From an uncultured Pseudomonadota bacterium (GTDB lineage Bacteria; Pseudomonadota; Gammaproteobacteria; Burkholderiales; JALYOK01), in NCBI GenBank assembly GCA_902826775.1, contig CADEHE010000004.1, forward strand, positions 168,927 to 232,926: 64,000 nucleotides of DNA. The letters run 5' to 3'. The notes beneath the pieces were generated by a model that worked only from the letters and a program-made list of their open reading frames with translations, had not been told where the DNA came from and made no database searches. The position numbers and the translations under genes are program-made. Below, in pieces: positions 8,650 to 18,287 of the stretch (position 1 is the first letter of the stretch; the number at the start of each line of letters is the position of its first letter).

Positions 8650-10377
8650 TCACATTGGCGCCGCTCGCCAATGCTCGATCTGCAATTCCAGCGCGTAGCT
8701 ATCGTTGAACCAATTGAGCCCGAGGCGGTACACGGCTTCGATGCGCGGCGGCAGCGGCTCTGCATGTCCAAACAGGATTGCGCTCAAGCTTTGCGGTGAG
8801 GCGTCAGCGGCGCCCAGGCGGCGCAGCCGCAGCTTAGCGTGCTTTTCGCCGACGATGCGCTGCTCGACCACTTCGAACGCGTTGCTGAAGGCGGGTGCGG
8901 GGAAGCCTTGTCCCCACACGTGCTGGTCGAGCAGGCGCGCGAGTTGGACGTTTACCTCTACATCTTGCAGCGAGCCATCGGTTTCGATGGTGCGCTCAAG
9001 ATCCACCGGCGAGAGCAGTTCGCGCGCGACCGCTTCGAAGGCAACGCCGAACGCCGGCAGGTCCGCTTCGCGCAGCGCGATGCCGGCTGCTGCTGCGTGG
9101 CCGCCGAAGCGCAGCAGCAGCCCCGGATTGCGTTTGTCGACCAGATCCAGCGCATCGCGCAAGTGCAGTCCCGGGATTGAGCGCCCGGAGCCTTTGAGTT
9201 CGCCGTTGCCGCCGCGCGCCAGCGCGATCACTGGGCGGTGAAAGCGGTCCTTGATGCGCGACGCTACCAGCCCGATCACGCCTTGATGCCAATCGGGCTC
9301 GAACAGCGTGATGCTGTAGCTATCGTCGGCGGTGAAGCTGTCGAGCAGGGTAAGCGCGGTGTCTTGCATGTCGCTCTCGATGCTCCGGCGCTCGCGGTTG
9401 AGCTGATCGAGCTGACGCGCGATTTCGAGCGCGCGCTGTGGATCATTGCTGAGCAGGCATTCGATGCCGAGCGAGATATCTTGCAAACGGCCGGCGGCGT
9501 TCAAACGCGGGCCGAGCAGAAAGCCTAAGTCGTAGCTGGTCGCCATCGCAGTCGTGCGGCCGGCGACTTGCAGCAGCGCATTGATGCCGGCGCACGCCCG
9601 TCCGGCACGGATGCGACGCATGCCTTGTTCGACCAGCAAGCGATTGTTGGCATCGAGCTTCACCACATCGGCCACCGTGCCGAGTGCGACAAGATCAAGC
9701 AAAGCCGCGAGGTTCGGCTCGGTCACTGCGCCCGTAGAGAAATGCCCCCGCTTGCGCAGCTCCGCTCGCGTCGCCAAGACCACGTAAAACATCACGCCGA
9801 CGCCCGCGAGCGCTTTGCTGGCGAACCCGCAGCCGGGCTGATTCGGGTTCACGATGCAGCGCGCCTCCGGGAGTATAGGGCCGGGTAGATGATGATCAGT
9901 GACCAAAACGCCTATACCAAGCCCAGTAGCCTCGGCAACGCCCTCTACTGACGCGATGCCGTTGTCGACCGTGATGATCAGATCGGGTTGGCGTTGCGCC
10001 GCGACCGCTACGATTTCCGGCGTGAGGCCGTAGCCGTAGTCAAAGCGGTTCGGCACTAAATACTCTACGCGTGCGCCCATGGCACCGAGAGCGCGCACGC
10101 CGACCGCGCTGGCGGTGGCGCCGTCGGCGTCGTAGTCGCCGACGATGAGCAATCGCTTCTGCTGCTGAATCGCATCGGACAAGATCGCCGCGGCTGCCTC
10201 GATGTTCTTCATAGCCGAGTAAGGCAGCATCGCGGATAAGGGATATTGCAGCTCACTGTCTTCGCGCACCCCGCGTGCGGCGAGCACGCGCGCGAGCACC
10301 GGTGGCAAGCCGGACTTGACAAGGGCATGCGCGGCTTCTGCAGGGAAAGGGCGTGTGATGATCGCCGGTGGGGGCAT
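8650..10377 (-). CDS. recJ: Single-stranded-DNA-specific 5'-3' exonuclease RecJ
   Basis: RecJ degrades single-stranded DNA 5'-3' during recombination and mismatch repair. The 575-residue product is standard length. The DHH phosphoesterase core shows motif I VGDYDADGATA, motif II ITVDNGIAS and motif III VTDHHLPG. The DHHA1 domain follows with GGHAAAAG, and a C-terminal OB-like domain ends the protein. It is transcribed divergently from lolC across about 100 bases. Start ATG 10377 fits the family N-terminus. Confidence 0.95.
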   Translation of the reverse strand: MPPPAIITRPFPAEAAHALVKSGLPPVLARVLAARGVREDSELQYPLSAMLPYSAMKNIEAAAAILSDAIQQQKRLLIVGDYDADGATASAVGVRALGAMGARVEYLVPNRFDYGYGLTPEIVAVAAQRQPDLIITVDNGIASVEGVAEATGLGIGVLVTDHHLPGPILPEARCIVNPNQPGCGFASKALAGVGVMFYVVLATRAELRKRGHFSTGAVTEPNLAALLDLVALGTVADVVKLDANNRLLVEQGMRRIRAGRACAGINALLQVAGRTTAMATSYDLGFLLGPRLNAAGRLQDISLGIECLLSNDPQRALEIARQLDQLNRERRSIESDMQDTALTLLDSFTADDSYSITLFEPDWHQGVIGLVASRIKDRFHRPVIALARGGNGELKGSGRSIPGLHLRDALDLVDKRNPGLLLRFGGHAAAAGIALREADLPAFGVAFEAVARELLSPVDLERTIETDGSLQDVEVNVQLARLLDQHVWGQGFPAPAFSNAFEVVEQRIVGEKHAKLRLRRLGAADASPQSLSAILFGHAEPLPPRIEAVYRLGLNWFNDSYALELQIEHWRAAPM

Positions 10378-10483
10378 CGCGGGCAGCTAATGTGGGGCGC
10401 TGCGAGTCTAGCACTGGCACCGCACTTGCCGCTCTGCTCGATGCCTGTGGCACACTGTGACTTTCGCTGACGAGGAATGCCTG

Positions 10484-11728
10484 TTGCGCCCGTTCGAGTG
10501 GTTGGTCGGTCTGCGTTATTTGCTCGCCAAGCGGCGCACGCATTTCATTTCTTTCATTTCGTTGATCTCGCTCGCCGGCATCGTGCTCGGCATGACGGCG
10601 CTGATCACCGTGCTGTCGGTCATGAACGGTTTTCAGAAGGAGGTGCGCGACCGCATGCTGAGCATGGCCGCTCACGCGCAAATTACCAGCTACGGCGGCA
10701 CGGTCGAAGGCTGGTCGGATCTGGCGCAGCGCGCGCGCGAGAATCCGGAAGTGCTGGCCGCCGCGCCCTACGTATCGCAGCAGGCGCTACTGTCCAACCA
10801 AGGCGAGGTGCGCGGCGTGTACGTGCGCGGCGTCGATCCGGCGCTGGAGGATAGCGTCGCCGCGCTCAGCAAGTCGATGAAGGCGGGGAATCTGAGCGAT
10901 CTCGCGCCTGACCGCTTCGGCATTATCATCGGCAAGGATCTGGCGTACTCGTTGGGAGTGGTGGTCGGCGAGCGCATTACATTGATTGCGCCGCAAGGCA
11001 ACGTCACGCCGGCGGGCATAGTCCCGCGCTTGCGGCAATTCACCGTTGTGGGTGTGTTCGAAGTCGGCCATTTGGAGTTCGATAGCGGGCTGGCCGTCAT
11101 CCATATCGCGGACGCGCAAAAACTCTACCGCATGGGCGAGAAGGTGAGCGGGGTGCGCCTTAAACTCAAGGATCTGTTACAAGCGCCGCGCGTTGCGCAC
11201 GAGTTGACGCAACGCCTCGGCGGCGAAACCTTGGTGACGGATTGGACGCGGCAGAACGTCAACTACTTCCGCGCGGTGGAGATCGAAAAGCGCATGATGT
11301 TCGTCATCCTGACGCTGATCATCGCCGTGGCGGCCTTTAACATCGTTTCGGCGCTGGTGATGGTGGTTACCGATAAGCAGTCCGATATAGCCATTCTGCG
11401 CACTTTGGGCGCTGCGCCGGGCAGCATCATGCGCATTTTCATGGTGCAAGGCACGGTGATTGGTTTGGTTGGGACAGTGCTGGGCATCGCGTGCGGTTTG
11501 TTGCTCGCTTTCAACATCGACACCGTGGTCAAGTTTGTCGAGACGGTGTTTCATACCAAGATTCTGTCGCCGGAAATTTACTACATCAGCGATTTCCCGT
11601 CTGACGTGCATTTAGGCGATGTAATCGTGGTCGCGTTAGTTTCGTTTCTGCTGACGGTGTTGGCGACGTTGTACCCCAGCTACCGCGCCGCCCGCATCAA
11701 TCCGGCCGAGGCGCTGCGCTATGAATGA
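10484..11728 (+). CDS. lolC: Lipoprotein-releasing ABC transporter permease LolC/LolE
   Basis: This inner-membrane subunit of the Lol system extracts outer-membrane lipoproteins for transfer to LolA. I chose TTG 10484, which follows GAGGAA (10471-10476), because the product then begins [18 protein letters not shown] as in betaproteobacterial homologues and is about 414 residues. An upstream GTG at 10457 would add nine residues. One membrane segment lies near residues 20-40, then a large periplasmic MacB-like domain, then three C-terminal segments (about 270-405, with [20 protein letters not shown]). The last 8 bases overlap lolD, indicating coupling. Only one permease gene is present here; the second, lolE, is absent from the window. 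Confidence 0.92.
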   Translation: MRPFEWLVGLRYLLAKRRTHFISFISLISLAGIVLGMTALITVLSVMNGFQKEVRDRMLSMAAHAQITSYGGTVEGWSDLAQRARENPEVLAAAPYVSQQALLSNQGEVRGVYVRGVDPALEDSVAALSKSMKAGNLSDLAPDRFGIIIGKDLAYSLGVVVGERITLIAPQGNVTPAGIVPRLRQFTVVGVFEVGHLEFDSGLAVIHIADAQKLYRMGEKVSGVRLKLKDLLQAPRVAHELTQRLGGETLVTDWTRQNVNYFRAVEIEKRMMFVILTLIIAVAAFNIVSALVMVVTDKQSDIAILRTLGAAPGSIMRIFMVQGTVIGLVGTVLGIACGLLLAFNIDTVVKFVETVFHTKILSPEIYYISDFPSDVHLGDVIVVALVSFLLTVLATLYPSYRAARINPAEALRYE

Positions 11729-12458
11729 TGCTGCAACCCCGCAGACGGCGGCGCGCATCGATGTCGGCGCGGCGGGTGAGGTCGTGTTGCAATGCGAGGG
11801 GCTGAGCAAAGTTTTCGGCCAAGGTGCGGCGCAAGTGCGCGTGTTGAGCGGGGTCGATCTGGTAGTGCGGCGCGGCGAGCGTGTGGCGATTATCGGCGCG
11901 TCCGGCTCCGGTAAGAGCACGCTGCTGCATTGCCTCGGCGGCTTGGACGCCCCGACGCACGGCAGCATCGCCTTGCTTGGCCGTGCCATTGGCGCCCTGG
12001 ATCAGCGCGCACTCGGTGAGTTGCGCAACCGCGCGCTCGGTTTTGTCTATCAGTTTCATCATTTGTTGCCGGAGTTCTCCGCGCTGGAGAATGTGGCCAT
12101 GCCGCTGATGATTCGCGGCGAGTCGCTCGCTGTCGCGGCAGAGAAGGCACGCGCCATGCTGGGCGAAGTCGGACTCGGTCATCGCATGGCGCACCGGCCC
12201 GGTGAGCTCTCCGGGGGCGAGCGTCAGCGCGCGGCCGTCGCCCGCGCCTTGGTTACGCAGCCCGCCTGCGTGCTGGCGGATGAGCCGACCGGCAATCTTG
12301 ACCGCGCCAACGCCCAAGCTGTGTTCGAGTTGATGCTGGAATTGAACTCGCGCTTAGGGACGGCGCTGGTCATCGTCACGCACGACATCGATCTCGCCAA
12401 CCGTGCCCAGCGTGTGCTGAGGCTGGACGATGGCGTCTTGACTGCCGCCGCCAGATAG
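11721..12458 (+). CDS. lolD: Lipoprotein-releasing system ATP-binding protein LolD
   Basis: This ATPase drives LolC/E lipoprotein release. The 245 residues show Walker [11 protein letters not shown]-loop [16 protein letters not shown] (the Lol/MacB-type sequence), signature LSGGERQR, Walker [12 protein letters not shown] and H-loop VTHD. The N-terminus is about 15 residues longer than in E. coli LolD. The gene overlaps lolC by 8 bases and is followed 27 bases later by comEC. Confidence 0.95.
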   Translation: MNDAATPQTAARIDVGAAGEVVLQCEGLSKVFGQGAAQVRVLSGVDLVVRRGERVAIIGASGSGKSTLLHCLGGLDAPTHGSIALLGRAIGALDQRALGELRNRALGFVYQFHHLLPEFSALENVAMPLMIRGESLAVAAEKARAMLGEVGLGHRMAHRPGELSGGERQRAAVARALVTQPACVLADEPTGNLDRANAQAVFELMLELNSRLGTALVIVTHDIDLANRAQRVLRLDDGVLTAAAR

Positions 12459-12485
12459 CACGGCAGCGCCAGGGCGGGCGAGACG

Positions 12486-14864
12486 ATGCGGCAGGCCATC
12501 ATCGCTTTTGTGGCCGGCGCGCTCCTGCTGCAACGCCAAGCGCAATTGCTCGATGGGACATCGTGCTGGCTGCTTGTGGCAGCGCTTGCTCTCGGCGCGG
12601 CGCTGGCGCGGCGCTACAACAAAATTGCAACCACCGCGCTCTGGTTCGGCGCGGCCGCCGCGGCGGGTTTTGCTTGGAGCAACACGTTGGCAGAAGCGCG
12701 GCTGGCACAACGGCTCGCGCCCGCGTGGGAAGGGCGCGATCTAATCGTAACCGGCCGCATCTCGGATTTGCCGAACGCCGACGCGAGCGCGGCGCGCTTT
12801 CTGCTGAACGTGGAGCGAGTTGCCGTTGCGGGCGACGCCGGACCGCAGCCGAATTCCGCGCTGCCGGCGGTGCGCCGCCTGGCTTTGGTGTGGTACGCGC
12901 CGCGCGCCGGCGCGAGTGCTTCCGATCTTGGCTATGCGCCGGATTTGTTGCCGGGACAGCGGTGGCAGTTCGCGGTGCGGCTCAAGCGCCCGCATGGTAG
13001 CGCTAATCCGCACACCTTCGATTTCGAGCGTTGGGCGCTGGAACGGAACATCGGCGCGACGGGATATGTGCGCGCAGCGCCCGCGCCGCTGCGGCTGCAG
13101 GGCGCCGGTGGACAGCTTGGCTATGCCGTCGATCTCTGGCGTGCACGCATTCGCGCACGCTTTGCGCAGGTGTTGCAGGATCAGCCTTACGCAGCAGTGC
13201 TGGCCGCGCTCGCGGTTGGGGATCAGAGCGGCATCGCGGCGCCGCAATGGCGCTTGTTTTGGCGCAGCGGCATCGGCCACTTGATCAGCATTTCGGGTTT
13301 GCACATCACCATGGTCGCGGGCTTGTTCGCCTGGGCGGCTGGCTGGCTGTGGCGGCGGTCGGCTGTTCTAATGCTTGCCGTGCCGGCGCAGCGTATCGCG
13401 GTGCTTGCGGGAGCGCTGGCGGCTTTGCTGTACGCCGCGCTGGCGGGCTTTTCAGTGCCGACGCAGCGCACTGTTTACATGCTGATGGTGGTGGCGGCCG
13501 CATGGTGGTTCGGCTGGCGCACCGCGCCATCGTACGTGTTGTCCGCCGCGCTTTTTGGCGTGGTTCTGCTCGACCCATGGGCGGTGAGCGCGCCGGGTTT
13601 TTGGCTCTCCTTCGGTGCGGTCGCCGCGATTTTCTACGTGACGGCCCAGCGCCCGGGACGCACTTCGCGCGCGGCACTCGCCGTGCGCACGCAGGTCGCG
13701 GTGACGCTGGCATTGGCGCCGGCATTGCTCCTGATGTTTCATCAGTTGCCGTTGATATCGCCGTTGGCCAATGCCATCGCCATTCCGCTGGTGAGCCTGG
13801 TGGTGGTGCCGCTGGTGTTGGCTGGCGCCGTGCTGCCGCTGGATATGCTGCTGCATGGTGCGCACGCGATCTTAAGCGCGACGTTAAGCGTCATGCAGTG
13901 GCTGACGCAATGGCCCGCCGCGGTGTGGACGCGCGCAGCCGCGCCGCCATGGACGGTCGTGTTCGCGCTGGCGGGCGCATTCTGGCTGTTGCTGCCGCGT
14001 GGATTTCCCGCGCGCTGGCTCGGCGCCGTTTGGCTGCTGCCGTTGATCACGGCGCCGGTGGCAAGGCCGGGTCCGGGCGAGTTCTGGGTCACCCTGCTCG
14101 ATGTCGGTCAGGGGCTGAGCACAGTCGTGGAGACGGCCACGCGCACGCTGGTGTACGACGCCGGGCCGCGCTACGGCGAAGATGCCAATGCCGGCTTGCG
14201 CGTCGGCTTGCCTTACTTGCGCAGCCGCGGTTTGACGCAACTCGACGCGCTAGTGGTGAGTCACGAAGACGACGATCATGCCGGCGGCGCGCTTGACTTG
14301 CAGGCGGAACTGCGGCCGTGGTGGGTACTATCGTCGCTGGCGCCCGAGCATGCGATCGTCGCCGGTGCGCGGCGCGCGTTGCGCTGTCAGGCCGGCCAGC
14401 GCTGGCTGTGGGACGAAGTCGCGTTCGAAGTGCTGGCGCCGCCGCGCACAGCCTACGCGGATGCGAAGCTGCACGAGAACGCGTTGTCCTGCGTGCTGCA
14501 AGTTCGAGGCAGCGGCCGCAGTTTGTTGTTGCCGGGCGATATCGAAGCGGCGCAAGAGCGCGCTTTGCTGGCCCGCTATGGCACGCGCTTGCGCAGCGAA
14601 GCGTTGGTCGCAGCTCACCATGGCAGCAAGACTTCTTCGACCGGAGAGTTCCTGGCGGCGGTACAGGCTGATCACGTAGTGTTCACCGTGGGCTACCGTA
14701 ATCGCTTCCAGCATCCGCATGCCGATGTAGTTCAGCGCGTCAAGGAAAGTGGCGCGCAAGTGCTGCGTTCAGACCAACACGGGGCAATCACTTTGCGCTT
14801 CAATGCGAACGGGATACAGGTTGCGGCGTATCGGCAGCAAGAGCGGCGTTATTGGCGCGATTGA
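12486..14864 (+). CDS. comEC: DNA internalization competence protein ComEC/Rec2
   Basis: ComEC forms the inner-membrane channel for single-stranded DNA uptake in natural transformation. The 792-residue protein has N-terminal membrane segments and a DUF4131/OB-like domain. The Competence membrane domain follows (about residues 225-490, with the hallmark HLISISGLHITMVAGL). A C-terminal metallo-beta-lactamase-like domain begins at DVGQGLSTVVET and carries VSHEDDDHAGG and AAHHGSKTSS. All three domains are intact, so the gene looks functional. It sits 27 bases after lolD and may be co-transcribed. No other com gene is visible in the window. Confidence 0.95.
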   Translation: MRQAIIAFVAGALLLQRQAQLLDGTSCWLLVAALALGAALARRYNKIATTALWFGAAAAAGFAWSNTLAEARLAQRLAPAWEGRDLIVTGRISDLPNADASAARFLLNVERVAVAGDAGPQPNSALPAVRRLALVWYAPRAGASASDLGYAPDLLPGQRWQFAVRLKRPHGSANPHTFDFERWALERNIGATGYVRAAPAPLRLQGAGGQLGYAVDLWRARIRARFAQVLQDQPYAAVLAALAVGDQSGIAAPQWRLFWRSGIGHLISISGLHITMVAGLFAWAAGWLWRRSAVLMLAVPAQRIAVLAGALAALLYAALAGFSVPTQRTVYMLMVVAAAWWFGWRTAPSYVLSAALFGVVLLDPWAVSAPGFWLSFGAVAAIFYVTAQRPGRTSRAALAVRTQVAVTLALAPALLLMFHQLPLISPLANAIAIPLVSLVVVPLVLAGAVLPLDMLLHGAHAILSATLSVMQWLTQWPAAVWTRAAAPPWTVVFALAGAFWLLLPRGFPARWLGAVWLLPLITAPVARPGPGEFWVTLLDVGQGLSTVVETATRTLVYDAGPRYGEDANAGLRVGLPYLRSRGLTQLDALVVSHEDDDHAGGALDLQAELRPWWVLSSLAPEHAIVAGARRALRCQAGQRWLWDEVAFEVLAPPRTAYADAKLHENALSCVLQVRGSGRSLLLPGDIEAAQERALLARYGTRLRSEALVAAHHGSKTSSTGEFLAAVQADHVVFTVGYRNRFQHPHADVVQRVKESGAQVLRSDQHGAITLRFNANGIQVAAYRQQERRYWRD

Positions 14865-14915
14865 AGCGATCCGCGCTTACCTATCGACCAGTATGGGTTT
14901 AGAATTCTCTCGGAA

Positions 14916-14949
14916 TAATACTGTCGACTGGGTTGTAGGGGCAGTATTA
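14916..14949. repeat. 8-bp inverted repeat between comEC and NUDIX gene
   Basis: TAATACTG (14916-14923) and CAGTATTA (14942-14949) form a stem with an 18-base loop in the short convergent gap between comEC and the NUDIX gene. It could be a weak bidirectional transcription stop, although no U-tract follows. Confidence 0.3.
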
Positions 14950-15034
14950 GTAGTTCTCACTGGCGAAGCGCGAGCGTGACAAAGCGATTCTTATCGTTCG
15001 CCGGCGCGTTCTGCGCTGCCGCCTGGATTGCGCG

Positions 15035-15505
15035 TTAGGGGTGAGCCTGCGCGGGTCCCGTCTCGACTAGCGCTCGCGCCCACGCCAGAATGGGTTGCAA
15101 GCGCGGCGGCAGCAAGCGAGCCGCTTGCTCGGCGCTAACCCAGCGAAATTCGTCGTGTTCCGGGCGCCCGAGTTCGGGCGAAACAGGTAGGAAGACTGTG
15201 CCGGAATTCAAGCGCGCGAGGTAATAGCGCGCCACTTTGCCGCCGGCGTAGGGCTTGGTCTCGCGGAAGACCTCGCCCCAGTCAAACGCCAAATCGGTAA
15301 GCGAAGATTCTTCCGCGGTTTCGCGCACGGCGGCCGCGAGCGCTGCCTCACCGGCTTCGACCATGCCCTTGGGGAAATCCCAATTACGAAAACTGCGCAT
15401 GATCAAGTAACGCCAAGTGTCATCGATGCGGCGCACGATCACGACGCCGGCGGAGAACGCGCGAACATGCGAATTAGCTTCACCTCTATAATCACGCTCA
15501 ACCAA
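15035..15505 (-). CDS. NUDIX hydrolase
   Basis: NUDIX enzymes hydrolyse nucleoside diphosphates linked to another group. The NUDIX box occupies about residues 46-68, running from GMVEAGEA to RETAEESSL, with the metal-binding RExxEE intact and Ser in place of the usual Gly after it. Length 156 residues is typical. The substrate cannot be told; the MRSFRNWDFPKG context resembles small dinucleoside polyphosphate or nucleotide-cleaning members. The only start in frame that keeps the beta-strand AFSAGVVIVRR is TTG 15505, so the true start is uncertain. It is divergent from rmuC with almost no gap. Confidence 0.85.
   Translation of the reverse strand: MVERDYRGEANSHVRAFSAGVVIVRRIDDTWRYLIMRSFRNWDFPKGMVEAGEAALAAAVRETAEESSLTDLAFDWGEVFRETKPYAGGKVARYYLARLNSGTVFLPVSPELGRPEHDEFRWVSAEQAARLLPPRLQPILAWARALVETGPAQAHP
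15487..15492 (+). promoter_or_regulatory. Candidate -10 box for rmuC
   Basis: A perfect TATAAT lies 28 bases before the rmuC ATG, inside the first codons of the divergent NUDIX gene. No good -35 hexamer is visible, so this is a tentative call. Confidence 0.35.
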
Positions 15506-15520
15506 TGTCCGCGCTCCTTG

Positions 15521-16945
15521 ATGCCCTCGATCCAGTTTAGCCTAGTCGTCATCAGCGTGATTGGCGCGTTGCTGCTGCTGGGCGTCGCGCTGCTCCTCCT
15601 GCGCCAGGGTCGCATCGACCGCCAGATCGCGGCCTTGCCGGAGCTGCTCTTTCCGCAAACCGAAGTGCAGCACCGCGCTGTGCTGAGCGAATTGCATGAA
15701 GGCTTGGCGCGGCAGACCGAGCGCCAGAACAGTGCGCAGTTGGAGAATCTGGAGCGCTTGCGATCCGCAGTGTTACTAGAGTTGAATCAGGCCCGTGCGA
15801 GCCTGCATACCCTGCAGCTGGCGCAGCAGGAAACGCTGGGCGAGAACCGCACCGAACTCATTCAACAGCTGGGCGAGCTGAATTTGGTGACGCAGCATAA
15901 ACTAGACGCGCTGCGCAACGAGCTGATCGGTCAAACGCTGGAGCGGCTCGGGGATCAAGCACGCGGACAGAACGAGCTGATTCAAAGCACGTTCAAACGC
16001 ACCGCCGAACAAATTACGCAAAGCATCGATCTGCTCACACGCACGGTGGACAGCCGGCTTGAATCGATCGGCGGCAAAGTCAGCGAGCGCTTGGACGAGG
16101 GCTTCAAGCGCACCAACGAAACCTTTGCCAACGTCATGGCGCGGCTGGCGACCATCGACGAGGCGCAAAAGAACATCGAAGGCTTGACCGGAAATGTCGT
16201 CAGCCTGCAGCAACTGCTCGGCGACAAGCGGGCGCGTGGGGCGTTCGGCGAAGTTCAATTGGAGGCGTTGGTGCGCAACATTCTGCCACCCAATGCCTAC
16301 GAGATGCAGTACACGCTGCCCAACGGCATGCGCGTGGATTGCGTGCTGAAACTGCCTGAGCCGACCGGGTTAGTGGCGGTCGATTCCAAATTTCCGCTGG
16401 AGAATTTCCAGCGCATGATGGATGCCGATCTGAGCGAGCTCGAGCGGGCGCAGGCACAGCGGCAGTTCAAGAGCGACGTCAAGCGCCATGTCGACGACAT
16501 CGCTAGCAAGTACATCTTGAGCGAGGTGACCAGCGACGGCGCGGTTATGTTCTTGCCGGCCGAGGCGGTGTTTGCCGAATTGCATGCTTACCATTTCGAT
16601 ATCGTCGATTACGCCATGCAGCGCCGCGTCTGGCTGGTGTCGCCGACCACGCTCATGGCGGTGCTCAATACGACGCGCGCGGTGTTGAAGGATGTCGAGA
16701 CACGCAAGCAGGTGCACATCATCAAAGACGAGCTGGGCAAGCTTGGGCGCGAGTTTGGCCGTTTCGATGAGCGCATGCGCAAACTCGCCGAGCACATCAA
16801 ACAGGCGCACGACGATGCGCAAGATGTCAGCACCACAAGCAAGAAGATCTCGGCGCGCTTCAACCAAATCGAGCGGGTCGAATTGGATGCCGAAGCCTCA
16901 CGGCAACTGCGGCTGATTGCAGATGGCGAAACGGGCGATCCCTGA
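15521..16945 (+). CDS. rmuC: DNA recombination protein RmuC
   Basis: RmuC limits recombination between inverted repeats. It is a membrane-anchored coiled-coil protein with a nuclease-like fold. ATG 15521 places a single membrane segment (FSLVVISVIGALLLLGVALLL) at the N-terminus, giving about 474 residues. A long heptad-rich coiled coil follows (about 40-210). The conserved RmuC core comes next, including RGAFGEVQLEALVRNILP, VDSKFPLENF and LVSPTTLMAVL. The divergent NUDIX gene starts 15 bases upstream, so the promoter must lie within the NUDIX 5' coding region; a TATAAT is present at 15487-15492. Confidence 0.93.
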   Translation: MPSIQFSLVVISVIGALLLLGVALLLLRQGRIDRQIAALPELLFPQTEVQHRAVLSELHEGLARQTERQNSAQLENLERLRSAVLLELNQARASLHTLQLAQQETLGENRTELIQQLGELNLVTQHKLDALRNELIGQTLERLGDQARGQNELIQSTFKRTAEQITQSIDLLTRTVDSRLESIGGKVSERLDEGFKRTNETFANVMARLATIDEAQKNIEGLTGNVVSLQQLLGDKRARGAFGEVQLEALVRNILPPNAYEMQYTLPNGMRVDCVLKLPEPTGLVAVDSKFPLENFQRMMDADLSELERAQAQRQFKSDVKRHVDDIASKYILSEVTSDGAVMFLPAEAVFAELHAYHFDIVDYAMQRRVWLVSPTTLMAVLNTTRAVLKDVETRKQVHIIKDELGKLGREFGRFDERMRKLAEHIKQAHDDAQDVSTTSKKISARFNQIERVELDAEASRQLRLIADGETGDP

Positions 16946-16955
16946 GCGGTTGCGC

Positions 16956-17360
16956 TTATTGAGGTTGATCGACGCAAACCTTAACGCGCGCCGGCCCATG
17001 GCCGCTGAACTCGGCGCGGCAGGCGGCTATTTGCTTTGCTTGCTCCGATGGGTAGGCGGCGAGCGCTGCCTCGGCCGCGACATCGCGTTCGACGCAGGTC
17101 TTTACCCAATCCCAGCCGAGTTCATCCTTCTCGCGGCAGCGGTGCAATAGCTTGTCATGCTGCGAAAACTGCTCCAAAACGGCGGCGCGCTGGGCTTGGT
17201 TATGTTTGATGCAGCGGTCGATCATTTCAGTGCCCCACTCAGCGTTGCCGAAGTGGCAGGTGGTGACAATGACGTCGTTTTCGTCGGCGCGGCTAGCAGG
17301 GCTTTGCAGGCAGAGCGCGAGCAAGCAGGGCACGATCAGGCGAGAAAATAGGGTGGGCAT
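16956..17360 (-). CDS. Small exported cysteine-containing protein of unknown function
   Basis: From ATG 17360 the product is 134 residues with a clear signal peptide (SRLIVPCLLALCLQSPASRA). The mature protein is charged and helical with spaced cysteines (TTCHFG, DRCIKHN, HRCREK, KTCVER, AACRAEF, VKVCVD) that could form disulfides in the periplasm. The alternating pattern 'x-C-x, conserved W' (GWDWVKTCVERD) recalls small secreted proteins seen in many beta- and gammaproteobacteria, but I cannot name the family. It is convergent with rmuC (10-base gap) and divergent from mtfA. Confidence 0.7.
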   Translation of the reverse strand: MPTLFSRLIVPCLLALCLQSPASRADENDVIVTTCHFGNAEWGTEMIDRCIKHNQAQRAAVLEQFSQHDKLLHRCREKDELGWDWVKTCVERDVAAEAALAAYPSEQAKQIAACRAEFSGHGPARVKVCVDQPQ

Positions 17361-17480
17361 AGCGCGACTCGAGAAGGGTTTCAAAGGAATGCGATGTCAT
17401 TGTTCTGCTAAACGCGCGCTGGCGCAAGTCAGGCAGGTCGACGTCTGGGGCGCTATGCTCTGGCGAGCGGAGCGGCTGCA

Positions 17481-18287
17481 TTGATCAATTGGTATAAATC
17501 GTGGCGGCGCCAGCGCATACTGCGCAGCGCGCATTTCGATGCAGGCATCTGGTTGCGGGTGAGCACTGAGCTCGCGTTGTTGGGCGGATTGGGCGTGGGC
17601 GAACTAGACCGGCTGCGCGAGGCCATGATTCTTTTTCTGCACGATAAGCGCATCAACGGCGCAGCCGGCTTGAGTATCGACGATCGCGTGCGCTATCACA
17701 TTGCCGCGCAAGCTTGCTTGCTGGTGCTGGAACTGGATGTCGATCACTATGCCGGCTGGTCGGAAGTCATCGTCTATCCAGATGAGTTCTTGCCGCGCCG
17801 CGAATACGTTGACGAGGCCGGCGTGGTGCACCTCTCGCGCCATCCGCTCGCGGGCGAAGCATGGCCGCATGGTCCGGTGATCCTGTCGTGGGCGGACGCG
17901 CTTTCGTCGGTAGTGCGCGATGGCGCCAATGTTGTCATCCACGAGTTCGCGCATAAGCTCGACATGCGCAACGGCGAAGCAAACGGATTTCCGCCGCTAC
18001 ATAAGGGCATGAGCCGCGCAGCGTGGGTCGCAGCGTTCGCCGCGGCATACGAGGACGTTTGCCGGCGTGTCGATGCCGATGAGCATACTCTGGTCGATCC
18101 CTATGCAAGCGAGAGCCCGGCGGAGTTTTTCGCAGTGCTATCGGAGGTGTTTTTCGAGACACCGGCGGTGCTCAAACAGTGCTATCCTGCCGTGTACGAA
18201 CAAATGCGCTTGTTCTACCGACAAGACCCCTCGACGCGCCTACCGATTGCAGAAGCCGCTGATGGAGCTTACCGCCTTAGCCCTTGA
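17481..18287 (+). CDS. mtfA: MtfA-family zinc peptidase (Mlc titration factor)
   Basis: MtfA (YeeI/DgsA anti-repressor) is a cytosolic metallopeptidase that in E. coli binds the glucose regulator Mlc. The 268-residue product equals the E. coli length. The zinc-binding HEFAHKLD motif (about residue 153) is intact, with the downstream acidic ligand in PAEFFAVLSEVFFE. The start is TTG 17481, the only initiator before the conserved WRRQRIL N-terminus. The stop codon abuts the next gene, so it is probably the first gene of a run with the SirB1-family gene, corA and glk. The neighbouring glucokinase makes a link to glucose metabolism plausible. Confidence 0.9.
   Translation: MINWYKSWRRQRILRSAHFDAGIWLRVSTELALLGGLGVGELDRLREAMILFLHDKRINGAAGLSIDDRVRYHIAAQACLLVLELDVDHYAGWSEVIVYPDEFLPRREYVDEAGVVHLSRHPLAGEAWPHGPVILSWADALSSVVRDGANVVIHEFAHKLDMRNGEANGFPPLHKGMSRAAWVAAFAAAYEDVCRRVDADEHTLVDPYASESPAEFFAVLSEVFFETPAVLKQCYPAVYEQMRLFYRQDPSTRLPIAEAADGAYRLSP

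Noticed and set aside
13031..14296. Long second frame of 421 residues inside comEC
   Set aside because: Arg/Ala/Gly-rich composition typical of a shadow frame in GC-rich DNA; comEC explains the region fully.
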